Positions 1 to 5,812 of a stretch of 7,426 nucleotides of DNA are shown piece after piece (within the stretch, counting starts at the first letter, position 1; each line of letters begins with the position of its first letter). Source of the DNA: Chloroflexi bacterium UBA6077 (GTDB lineage: Bacteria > Chloroflexota > UBA6077); assembly GCA_002436065.1 (NCBI GenBank), contig DIXP01000028.1:1-7426 (forward strand), in the 5' to 3' direction. The notes beneath the pieces are model-generated. The model had not been told where the DNA came from. It worked only from the letters and a program-made list of their open reading frames with translations, and made no database searches. The position numbers were made by a program, and so were the translations under genes.

Positions 1-80
1 CCCTCCCCCGCGGGGAGAGGGGGAGTACGTATCCCCACGGGGAGAGGGGAGACGGCCCCTTCCCCTTTTGGGGAAGGGGT
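1..80. repeat. G/C-rich hairpin repeats at the window edge
   Basis: Three G/C-rich elements lie side by side. Positions 1-23 form an imperfect C-rich/G-rich inverted repeat with a GGGGAGAGGG arm, possibly cut by the window edge. Positions 33-42 form CCCC-AC-GGGG followed by GAGAGGGG. Positions 56-65 (CCCCTTCCCC) pair perfectly with 70-79 (GGGGAAGGGG) across a TTTT loop. The same CCCTCTCCC/CCCTTCCC type of hairpin recurs at 1979-2003 and 5777-5797. These look like dispersed intergenic repeats and could also help stop transcription entering from the left, but there is no long T tract after them. From 81 to 137 I see only a small repeat of GGTAC (88-99) and no convincing promoter for the next gene. 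Confidence 0.7.
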
Positions 81-137
81 TGCAGTCGGTACTCGGTACC
101 TGGGGCCAGAACTTAGAGCTTGGAAGCGGTGGGGCGG

Positions 138-908
138 ATGGATGTGACGTTGACGTTGTTGGGGACGGGCACTTCCCATGGGGTGCCGTGCATAGCCTGC
201 GGCTGCGAGGTTTGCAGCTCGGGCGACCCCCGGAATCAGCGATTCCGATGTTCGGCCCTCCTGCAGTATGAGGGATACAGTGTGGTCATCGATACGGCGA
301 CGGAGTTCAGGTTGCAGGCTCTGCGGGCGGGCATGACTACCCTCGATGCGGTGCTGTTCACCCATTCACATGCCGACCACATCAGCGGCCTGGACGACGT
401 TCGGTCGTTCAGCGAGCGGCAGGGGGAGGCTATACCCTGCTATGGCTGCGAGGAGTGTCTGGGGGATATCAGGCGTCGCTTCGACTACATCTTCACAGAG
501 ACCCAGTTGGGCGGGGGGAAGCCGAGGCTGGAGTTGATCCCGACCGAAGGGCCTTTTGACCTGCACGGGCTGCGGGTACTCCCCGTCCCGGTGCTGCACG
601 GGCGGCTGCCGGTGCTGGGGTTCCGCTTTGGGCCCGCGGCATACGTTACCGATTGCAACCAGATCTCGTCCGACTCGATGGAGTTGCTGAAGGGGCTTGA
701 CCTGCTGGTGCTGGATGCGCTGAGGTGGCGGTCGCACCCCACCCACTTCAACGTGGAGCAGGCATTGGAAGTGGTGGAGCAGTTGAGGCCCGGCAGGGTG
801 TACTTCACCCACGTTACCCACGACCTGGACCACGCGGCCACTAACGCGGCGCTGCCGGAGGGGGTGGAGCTGGCCTACGATGGGTTGAGGCTGCAGTTCG
901 AGGTGTAG
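138..908 (+). CDS. PhnP-like metallo-beta-lactamase-fold phosphodiesterase
   Basis: This is a 256-residue soluble metallohydrolase of the PhnP/COG1235 branch of the metallo-beta-lactamase superfamily. Seen in the sequence: an N-terminal GTGTSHGVP motif (residues 9-17), a cysteine cluster C18, C21, C23, C26 followed by DPRNQR, the metal-binding signature HSHADH (76-81), a further likely ligand H154, the bridging D172, and H225/H228 near the C-terminus. In PhnP the matching cysteine motif binds a structural zinc and the enzyme opens phosphoribosyl 1,2-cyclic phosphate. No C-P lyase genes are nearby, so the natural substrate here is open; a general cyclic phosphodiester hydrolase is the safe call. 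I chose ATG 138 because the family begins just before the first beta strand. A TTG at 120 would add six residues, and neither start has a strong Shine-Dalgarno sequence. The corA gene follows after 70 nt with its own promoter. Confidence 0.88.
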   Translation: MDVTLTLLGTGTSHGVPCIACGCEVCSSGDPRNQRFRCSALLQYEGYSVVIDTATEFRLQALRAGMTTLDAVLFTHSHADHISGLDDVRSFSERQGEAIPCYGCEECLGDIRRRFDYIFTETQLGGGKPRLELIPTEGPFDLHGLRVLPVPVLHGRLPVLGFRFGPAAYVTDCNQISSDSMELLKGLDLLVLDALRWRSHPTHFNVEQALEVVEQLRPGRVYFTHVTHDLDHAATNAALPEGVELAYDGLRLQFEV

Positions 909-944
909 GGTCCGGCTGAGGTTTCAACCTTGGGGGGTTCGCGG

Positions 945-972
945 TACAATTCCAATGGGTGGAAAGGGGGTG
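945..972 (+). promoter_or_regulatory. corA -10 box and Shine-Dalgarno sequence
   Basis: TACAAT at 945-950 matches the sigma-70 -10 consensus at five of six positions. The -35 is weak (TTTCAA at 922-927, 17-bp spacing). Transcription would begin around 957, which makes the in-frame ATG at 955 an unlikely start. AAGGGGGTG at 964-972 is a one-mismatch Shine-Dalgarno sequence placed 6 nt before ATG 979 and too close to ATG 973. Together these sites point to 979 as the start of corA. Confidence 0.55.
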
Positions 973-978
973 ATGTGC

Positions 979-1956
979 ATGGTGACGAAGGGGAATCCCA
1001 CGCCCTCCAGCGTCGCAGCGCTGCGGCCGGAGGAGCGCAAGCTCAATGTGCAGACAGTTCGATACGGCAAGATTACCTGGGTGAATATCGAGCGTCCCAC
1101 CAGGGACGAGATCGAGTGGCTGCGCCAGAACTACCCTTTTCATCCTCTCCATCTGGATGACTGTCTCAGCAAGATCCAGCGGCCGAAGATCGACGAGTAC
1201 GACGACTATCTCTTCATCGTGCTCCACTTTCCCGTCTTCAACAGGATGGCCAGGGTCACGGTGGCGAGCGAGGTGGACATCTTCGTTGGGCCGGACTACT
1301 TCGTCACCGTACACGCCGGAGACATCAAGCCGCTGCGGAGGATGTTCCAGGAGTGCTTTGGGAACCCCACGGTGAGGCACGAGCTGATGGGGAAGAGCAC
1401 GGGATATCTGCTGTACCGGGCGGTGGACCGGCTGGTTGACTACTGCTTCCCGATCCTGAACAAGATCGACGCCAACATCGAGGCGGTGGAGGATACCATC
1501 TTCGAGGAGGATATCCGGCAGACGGTGCGGGATATCTCAGTGATCCGGCGGGATATCATCAACTTCCGCCGCATCATCAAGCCCCAGATGCCGGTGATCG
1601 CCAGTCTGGAGCACAAGGAGATGCCCTTCCTCCAGGAGGACCTGGAGGCCTACTTCGGGGACATCTCGGACCATGTGGCGAAGATATGGGACATCCTGGA
1701 GGACTACAAGGAGGTGGTGGAGGGGCTGGCCGACACCAACGACTCCCTCACCTCCCACCGGCTGAATGAGGTGATGAAGACGCTGACCACCATCTCGGTG
1801 ATCATCCTGCCGCTCACGCTGGTGTCGGGGGTCTACGGGATGAACATCCCGCTGCCAGTGCAGGAGGACCCGGGGGCCTTTGCTCTGATCATGGGGGCGA
1901 TGGTGATGATAGCGCTGGGGATGCTGTACTACTTCAGGCGGCGGAGCTGGATATAG
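979..1956 (+). CDS. corA: CorA-family magnesium/divalent cation channel
   Basis: CorA proteins form homopentameric channels in the cytoplasmic membrane that admit Mg2+ (some relatives carry Co2+, Ni2+ or Zn2+) and are gated by Mg2+ bound to the cytoplasmic domain. From ATG 979 the product has 325 residues, normal for the family. The large cytoplasmic domain (about 1-265) includes the long charged helices expected around 140-265. Two membrane segments follow, about 269-287 and 300-319, with the diagnostic GMN motif (G287-M288-N289, in YGMN) at the end of the first. The tail is short and basic (FRRRSWI), as expected for a cytoplasmic C-terminus. The loop after GMN reads IPLPVQEDPG and lacks the MPE motif of classical CorA, so ion preference cannot be read from sequence. 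The gene converges on the Nudix gene across a hairpin-rich gap. Confidence 0.93.
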   Translation: MVTKGNPTPSSVAALRPEERKLNVQTVRYGKITWVNIERPTRDEIEWLRQNYPFHPLHLDDCLSKIQRPKIDEYDDYLFIVLHFPVFNRMARVTVASEVDIFVGPDYFVTVHAGDIKPLRRMFQECFGNPTVRHELMGKSTGYLLYRAVDRLVDYCFPILNKIDANIEAVEDTIFEEDIRQTVRDISVIRRDIINFRRIIKPQMPVIASLEHKEMPFLQEDLEAYFGDISDHVAKIWDILEDYKEVVEGLADTNDSLTSHRLNEVMKTLTTISVIILPLTLVSGVYGMNIPLPVQEDPGAFALIMGAMVMIALGMLYYFRRRSWI

Positions 1957-1978
1957 GGGGATAGACCTATCCCCCCGG

Positions 1979-2003
1979 CCCCCTTCCCTGCGAGGGAAGG
2001 GGG
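1979..2003. repeat. 11-bp perfect G/C hairpin after corA
   Basis: CCCCCTTCCCT (1979-1989) pairs perfectly with AGGGAAGGGGG (1993-2003) around a GCG loop, starting 23 nt after the corA stop. No T tract follows, so it is a poor intrinsic terminator by itself. It belongs to the same G/C hairpin group as 56-79 and 5777-5797. Confidence 0.75.
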
Positions 2004-2078
2004 AGAGCCTTAGTGGTGCATCCACCAAAGCCACGTCGCTTTCCGAGGGACAGAGCCCGAGGCTGAAGCCGTCGGGCT

Positions 2079-2102
2079 AAGAAAACAAAGCCCTGTCGGG
2101 CT
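2079..2102 (-). terminator. Intrinsic terminator candidate for the greA-Nudix transcript
   Basis: Read on the minus strand, the stem AGCCC/GGGCT (2102-2089, loop GACA) is followed at once by TTGTTTTCTT (2088-2079), eight T in ten bases. It lies about 100 nt past the Nudix stop codon. The stem is only 5 bp, so efficiency is uncertain. Confidence 0.55.
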
Positions 2103-2110
2103 GGGAACCT

Positions 2111-2135
2111 AGCCCCAAAGGGGCTTCGTCTTCTT
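2111..2135 (+). terminator. Intrinsic terminator candidate for corA
   Basis: On the plus strand AGCCCC-AAA-GGGGCT (2111-2125) is followed by TCGTCTTCTT (2126-2135), a pyrimidine-rich but imperfect T tract. It lies about 155 nt after the corA stop and is interleaved with the minus-strand candidate at 2079-2102. Confidence 0.4.
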
Positions 2136-2203
2136 AGCCCGATCACTTTAGTGTCGGGCTCACGTCCATGACGAAGCTGTTAGGGATTTGGCGGATACAC
2201 CGC

Positions 2204-2707
2204 TTAGGGGAGAGAGCGGATGGTTTCCAGGGCCTGGCGGTGGGCCTGGAAGGCGATCTGGTCGGGGAGGCGGTCCAGGGGGAAGGCTCGGACCTCGGCG
2301 GCGTCGTCACCGGCCTTCGGCCGGCCGCTCGCGATCCTTCCGGTGTAGACCACCAGCAGGCAGGGGCCTCGGGGGTCGCCCCGCTCCATCAGGACGCCCA
2401 CCAGCCCCGTCAGCTCCACCTCGACGTCCAACTCCTCCTTCAGCTCCCGGACCGCGGCCTCCTCGGGGCCTTCGCCGTACTCCATGAAGCCGGAAGGGAG
2501 TGTCCATTGGCCCTGGAAGGGCTCGTGCTTGCGGCGCACCATCAGCACCTGGCCCTCCTGGACGAGGGCGACGGCGGAGGCCATGTTGGACTTGGGGTAG
2601 TAGACCCAGCCGCAGACGGGGCAGGCCTGCCGCGCGTGGTCGCCCTCGCGGCGGGATGCCAGGCGGTTGCCACAGGAGAGGCAGTGGCCAGCGGGTGGGG
2701 GCTGCAC
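2204..2707 (-). CDS. Zinc-ribbon Nudix hydrolase
   Basis: A 167-residue Nudix pyrophosphohydrolase, probably cytosolic, cleaving a nucleoside diphosphate linked to another group. The N-terminus has a zinc ribbon (C9, C12, C29, C32, the last pair in CPVCGWVYYP), as in NudC-type and related COG1051 proteins. The Nudix box runs from G73 to V95 and fits GX5EX7REUXEEXGU, with E79, R87, E88, E91 and E92 present. The only departure is D94 in place of the usual glycine, which is tolerated in many family members. Nothing in the sequence fixes the substrate: ADP-ribose, NADH or damaged nucleotides are all possible, and the NudC specificity motif is not evident. The GTG start lies 2 nt after the greA stop codon, with GGAGG inside the greA end 10 nt upstream, so translation is probably coupled to greA. 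Confidence 0.88.
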   Translation of the reverse strand: MQPPPAGHCLSCGNRLASRREGDHARQACPVCGWVYYPKSNMASAVALVQEGQVLMVRRKHEPFQGQWTLPSGFMEYGEGPEEAAVRELKEELDVEVELTGLVGVLMERGDPRGPCLLVVYTGRIASGRPKAGDDAAEVRAFPLDRLPDQIAFQAHRQALETIRSLP

Positions 2708-2709
2708 GA

Positions 2710-3561
2710 CTAGCGGTCCTCCACCTTTTCCACACGGAAGCGCACGATCCCAGCGGGCACCTCCACCGCCACCTCGTCGCCGACGGTCCTGCCGGCCAGG
2801 GCTCTGCCGACGGGCGACTGGACGGAGATCTTGCCCTTCCTGGGGTCGATCTCGCCGGGTCCGACAATGGTGTAGACGATCTCCTCGTCCTCCGAGAGGT
2901 CACGGAGGGTGACCTTGCTGCCCATGTCGATCAGGTGGGCGGGGCCGGTGTCGCGCACCACCTGGCCGGTCTCCAGGATGCGCTTCAGCTCCCGGATCCG
3001 CGCCTCCACCTCGCCCTGGTGGTTCTTGGCGACGTCGTAGGGGGCGTTTTCTCGGAAGTCCTTGTCTGCCGCGGCGGTGCGCAGCTCGTTGGCGATCTGG
3101 TGGCGCATGTCCGTCTCAAGGAAGACCAGCTCCTCCTGCAGCTTGCGGAAGCCTTCGGGGGTCAGCCGGAGCGCATCGTTGTCGGAGGAATCCGAGGTTG
3201 ACTTGGACCGCCTCACGCCCTTCTTGCGCTTCAACTTGACGTTCACGGCGAGGTTGGTGTCGGTCCAGTGCTGGCGCTTGGCCTCCGTAAGGAAGGCACG
3301 CAGCGCCTCCAGCCTGCCGGTGACGCCCGCCATGGACTCCGCCAGCATCTGCTCCTGGTATCGCTCCAGGTCTGGAGGGGTGATGGAGCGGATCGGCCGA
3401 TCGGCGCCATACCAACGGACGAAGTTGTTGATGTCCGAACCCATGGAGGTTCTCTCCTCCTGGGTGAGGGCCGATAGGTAGCTCCCCACGGCCTGGCCGA
3501 GGGTGAGGTTTGACTCAGAAGAGGGGGTTCCACTAGTATTCTTGGCAGTGGACCGGGGCAT
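2710..3561 (-). CDS. greA: GreA-type transcript cleavage factor with extra N-terminal SAM-like domain
   Basis: At 283 residues this is nearly twice the usual GreA length (about 158). Residues 131-203 are the GreA coiled coil, starting LTPEGFRKLQEEL. Its tip keeps the two acidic residues that hold the catalytic Mg2+ in the RNA polymerase active site (D168 and E171 in KDFREN), so cleavage of backtracked RNA should be possible. Residues 210-283 are the FKBP-like domain that binds polymerase, with SPVGRALAGRTVGDEV. Residues 19-110 are additional: the pattern FVRWYGADRPIRSITPPDLERY, split here as FVRWYGADRP and IRSITPPDLERY, then RLEALRAFLTEA and a closing N-x-A-V-x-V, resembles the SAM-like core-binding domain of tyrosine recombinases. 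No recombinase catalytic domain follows; instead there is a basic linker (109-120) and a Ser/Asp-rich stretch (121-129). The ATG has GGAGG 9 nt upstream. Expect a promoter at 3599-3629 and co-expression with the Nudix gene. Confidence 0.9.
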   Translation of the reverse strand: MPRSTAKNTSGTPSSESNLTLGQAVGSYLSALTQEERTSMGSDINNFVRWYGADRPIRSITPPDLERYQEQMLAESMAGVTGRLEALRAFLTEAKRQHWTDTNLAVNVKLKRKKGVRRSKSTSDSSDNDALRLTPEGFRKLQEELVFLETDMRHQIANELRTAAADKDFRENAPYDVAKNHQGEVEARIRELKRILETGQVVRDTGPAHLIDMGSKVTLRDLSEDEEIVYTIVGPGEIDPRKGKISVQSPVGRALAGRTVGDEVAVEVPAGIVRFRVEKVEDR

Positions 3562-3570
3562 TAATATTGT

Positions 3571-3629
3571 CCTCCGGGATCATTCTTAAGCATTTGGAAT
3601 TATATCCCAAGGGCCGTTAGGGGCGCCAA
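3571..3629 (-). promoter_or_regulatory. greA promoter and ribosome binding site
   Basis: On the minus strand a perfect -10 box TATAAT lies at 3604-3599. The best -35 is TTGGCG at 3629-3624 (four of six), with a long 19-bp spacer. GGAGG at 3575-3571 sits 9 nt before the greA ATG. The predicted leader is short, about 30 nt. Confidence 0.6.
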
Positions 3630-3633
3630 CGGC
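3613..3633. repeat. Inverted repeat between greA and rsmG
   Basis: GCCGTT (3613-3618) and AACGGC (3628-3633) form a perfect 6-bp inverted repeat around nine bases. It covers the greA -35 and ends 11 nt before the rsmG start, so it could be an operator for the divergent pair or a hairpin in the rsmG leader. No clear plus-strand promoter for rsmG was found in the 83-bp gap. Confidence 0.5.
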
Positions 3634-3644
3634 GTGAGAGGGTT

Positions 3645-4436
3645 GTGGCTGATCTAAAGCTGTTACAGGCGGGGGCTAGCGAGTTGGGGGCGGAGCTGAC
3701 TGGAGAGCAGCTTTCCGCCTTTTCGCTGTATATGAACGAACTGCTCAAGTGGAACCAGCGGGCGAACCTCACGGCCATCACGGCGCCGGATGAGATCCAG
3801 ACGAAGCACTTCCTGGACTCCATGACCTGCCTCCTGGGGTTCCCGGGGGCGGGGGCTCCGGAGGAGGGGGCCGCAGGCGAGGGTTTGCTGGATCGGTTGC
3901 GGAAGGGGGCCGGGCTGAACTGCATAGATGTGGGCTCGGGGGCCGGTTTCCCTGGCCTGTCCCTCAAGATCTGCCTTCCCGAGATGAGGCTCACGCTGAT
4001 CGATTCCGTGGGGAAGAAGACTAACTTCATCTCCCACATGGCCTCCCTTCTGAAGATGGAGGACGTCAGGGTGTTCAACGCGAGGTCCGAGGATCTGGTC
4101 CAGCTTCCGGGGGAGCGGGAGGGCTACGATGTGGTCGTGGCGCGGGCGGTCTCTCGGGTGGCGGTGGTGGCGGAGCTGTGCCTGCCCTTCTGCCGGATAG
4201 GGGGCCGGGTGGTGGCGCCGAAGAAGGGGGATCTGTCCGAGGAGATGGAGGAGGGGCGCTACGCTGTGGAGGCGATGGGCGGGAGGTATGGCGAGTTGGT
4301 GCCGATCCATCTGTCGCTGCTGGAGGAGGGGCGTCAGTTGGTGATCCTGGAGAAGGTCTCGCCGACCCCCTCTCAGTATCCCAGGCGAGCGGGAATGGTT
4401 GCGAAGAGGCCGCTGGTGGCGGGGCGCCGGCCATAG
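3645..4436 (+). CDS. rsmG: 16S rRNA (guanine527-N7)-methyltransferase RsmG (GidB)
   Basis: RsmG uses S-adenosylmethionine to make m7G527 in the 530 loop of 16S rRNA; loss of the enzyme in other bacteria gives low-level streptomycin resistance. The 263-residue product shows the family pattern in order: NLTAIT (41-46), KHFLDS (54-59), the SAM-binding glycine loop DVGSGAGFPG (95-104), D120 at the end of the second strand, NARSED (145-150), RAVS (167-170), the GGRVVAPKKG segment (186-195) and the C-terminal YPRRAG (245-250). A Gly/Ala/Glu-rich stretch at about 68-90 is slightly longer than I would expect. The start is GTG 3645, preceded by a weak, closely spaced GAGAGGG. The usual gidA neighbour is absent; an MFS gene follows after 31 nt and greA is divergent. 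Confidence 0.94.
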   Translation: MADLKLLQAGASELGAELTGEQLSAFSLYMNELLKWNQRANLTAITAPDEIQTKHFLDSMTCLLGFPGAGAPEEGAAGEGLLDRLRKGAGLNCIDVGSGAGFPGLSLKICLPEMRLTLIDSVGKKTNFISHMASLLKMEDVRVFNARSEDLVQLPGEREGYDVVVARAVSRVAVVAELCLPFCRIGGRVVAPKKGDLSEEMEEGRYAVEAMGGRYGELVPIHLSLLEEGRQLVILEKVSPTPSQYPRRAGMVAKRPLVAGRRP

Positions 4437-4467
4437 CTTTGGGGTTTCTGGGAAGGGGTTTGGTGTC

Positions 4468-5700
4468 TTGGCTTCTGTGGGAGGAGTAGGCGAGGGGCTG
4501 GGGGGCGGGTCGGCGGCCACGGCGGTTAGGGAGGACGAGCCGCTGTCTCTGCTGCGCAATGGGCCGTTGGTGGCGCTTGGCATCGGGCACGGGGCGGTGG
4601 ATCACTGCGCCAACGTGCTGCCGGTGTTCTATCCGATCCTGGCGAGCACACTCAGCCTCTCCTACGCCTCGGTGGGCGTTCTAACGACGGTTCAGGCCCT
4701 GTTCTCCTCCCTGAGCCAACCTCTCTTCGGGTGGCTCGCCGACCGGTTCGGGAGTCGCGTGATCGCTCCGGCGAGCGTCGTGCTGGCGGCGGCGGCCATC
4801 GCCGCAGCTGGGTTCGTTGGCTCCTACTACGCGCTCCTGGCGATGGTGGCGATGTTGGGGTTGGCGGTGGGCGCCTACCATCCGCAGGGGGCGAAGGGCG
4901 CCACTTTGCTGGGCGGGCGGTGGAGGACGACGGCGCTATCCATCTACATGGTCTTCGGCGCCCTGGGCTTCTCCAGCGCCCCCCTCCTGGCCGCGATGGT
5001 GTTTGTGCCGAACGGCCTGCAGAGCACCCCCTGGCTGCTGCTCCCCGCGTCGATGGTGGCGTCCATGCTGCTGCTGACGGGCCGGCGGGTGGACCGGGTG
5101 GCAATGGCGAGGGCTGGGAAGGCGGGGGTAGCTGGGAAGGCGGCGATCCCTTGGGCGGGGATGGCTGCGGCCGTGAGCCTCATCATCGCCCGGTCCTGGA
5201 TGGAGTACAACCTGATTGCGTTCGTGCCGCTGCTGTTCGCGGCTCGTGGCGAGCCACGGGAATTGGCGGGGCAGATCCTGTTCGTAATCTTCTCGGCGGG
5301 GGCGCTGGGCACGGCCCTCGGGGGATGGCTGGCCGACAGGGTTGGGAGGAGGGCGGTTGCCGTTGGGGCCTTCGCCCTGCTGCTTCCGATCGTCCACTTT
5401 TTCCTGGGCGCGACGGGCGGGATGGCGGTAGTGCTGGCCTTCCTGCTGGGGCTCGTGTTGGCCAGTCCGGTCACCCTCTCCATCGCGGCGGTGCAGGAGG
5501 CGCTGCCGACCCGGATGGGGATGGCATCGGGGCTGGCCATCAGCTCGGGGATGATAATGGGGGGCTTCGGGGTGTCGGTACACGGCCTCCTGGCGGACGG
5601 GTTGGGGCTGGAGAGCAGCGTGCGGTTCCTGATGGTGGCGCTGGTGGTGGGGTTGGCGGCGGGGATAGCGCTGCCCAGGCGGCAGAGGCGGTTTGCGTGA
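4468..5700 (+). CDS. MFS transporter resembling fosmidomycin-resistance (Fsr) proteins
   Basis: A hydrophobic protein of about 410 residues with roughly twelve membrane segments, typical of major facilitator superfamily carriers in the cytoplasmic membrane. The first segment carries GHGAVDHCANVLP (H41, D45, H46), then SYASVGVLTT and SSLSQPLFG, an order that matches the Fsr/YfnC-like subgroup. MFS motif A occurs as GWLADRFGSR (88-97) and repeats in the second half as GWLADRVGRR (286-295). Fsr exports fosmidomycin in E. coli; the substrate here cannot be told. The start is uncertain: TTG 4468 has GGAAGGGG nine bases upstream and gives a normal family length, GTG 4477 is a close alternative, and TTG 4399 would overlap rsmG and add an unlikely Arg/Gly-rich head. 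The 31-nt gap from rsmG suggests one operon. It converges on the CBS gene. Confidence 0.87.
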   Translation: MASVGGVGEGLGGGSAATAVREDEPLSLLRNGPLVALGIGHGAVDHCANVLPVFYPILASTLSLSYASVGVLTTVQALFSSLSQPLFGWLADRFGSRVIAPASVVLAAAAIAAAGFVGSYYALLAMVAMLGLAVGAYHPQGAKGATLLGGRWRTTALSIYMVFGALGFSSAPLLAAMVFVPNGLQSTPWLLLPASMVASMLLLTGRRVDRVAMARAGKAGVAGKAAIPWAGMAAAVSLIIARSWMEYNLIAFVPLLFAARGEPRELAGQILFVIFSAGALGTALGGWLADRVGRRAVAVGAFALLLPIVHFFLGATGGMAVVLAFLLGLVLASPVTLSIAAVQEALPTRMGMASGLAISSGMIMGGFGVSVHGLLADGLGLESSVRFLMVALVVGLAAGIALPRRQRRFA

Positions 5701-5722
5701 TGGGGGGACGGGACGAGGGGAA

Positions 5723-5749
5723 CAGGATGGACAGGATAGTCAGGATGGA
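5723..5749. repeat. Three 9-bp tandem units, CAGGATGGA type
   Basis: CAGGATGGA (5723-5731), CAGGATAGT (5732-5740) and CAGGATGGA (5741-5749) follow without gaps; units 1 and 3 are identical and unit 2 differs at the last three bases. It lies 22 nt after the MFS stop codon in the convergent gap. Function unknown; likely a short simple repeat. Confidence 0.75.
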
Positions 5750-5776
5750 TGAGGGACGGAAGATCCCTCACCCCGA

Positions 5777-5797
5777 CCCTCTCCCGCGGGGAGAGGG
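5777..5797. repeat. CCCTCTCCC-GCG-GGGAGAGGG hairpin repeat
   Basis: CCCTCTCCC (5777-5785) pairs perfectly with GGGAGAGGG (5789-5797) around GCG, preceded by CCCTCACCCCGA. This sequence type is very common between genes of many bacteria, and its accidental translation (HPDPLPRGEG) is a familiar false protein. It lies 16 nt from the end of the minus-strand CBS gene and may serve both converging genes as a transcript end, although neither strand has a T tract. Confidence 0.8.
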
Positions 5798-5812
5798 AGT
5801 TGGCGGCGCGTG

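Larger units (their letters stand above)
2054..2160. repeat. Cluster of four AGCCC/GGGCT hairpins
   Basis: Four inverted repeats follow one another in the convergent gap between corA and the Nudix gene. (1) AGCCCGA 2054-2060 with TCGGGCT 2072-2078, enclosing GGC-TGAA-GCC. (2) AGCCC 2089-2093 with GGGCT 2098-2102. (3) AGCCCC 2111-2116 with GGGGCT 2120-2125, AAA loop. (4) AGCCCGA 2136-2142 with TCGGGCT 2154-2160, enclosing CAC-TTTA-GTG. Hairpins 1 and 4 share the same 7-bp outer arms and a 3-bp inner stem with tetraloop, and carry their single unpaired base on opposite sides, so the block is roughly mirror-symmetric. This resembles a REP/BIME-like composite element, which is an inference. The rest of the gap (2004-2053, 2161-2203) shows nothing I recognise. 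Confidence 0.75.

Noticed and set aside
2710..3561. Integrase or mobile element suggested by the recombinase-like N-terminal domain.
   Set aside because: There is no catalytic domain with the R-H-R-Y residues, no att-like repeat and no other mobile gene; the C-terminal half is an intact GreA.
4399..4467. Longer start of the MFS gene at TTG 4399.
   Set aside because: It would overlap the rsmG end and add an Arg/Trp/Gly-rich head unlike the family; TTG 4468 has a better ribosome site and gives a normal length.
3663..4583. A 306-codon minus-strand frame opposite rsmG.
   Set aside because: Antisense of a well-supported rsmG, Pro/Arg/His-rich, without domain signature.
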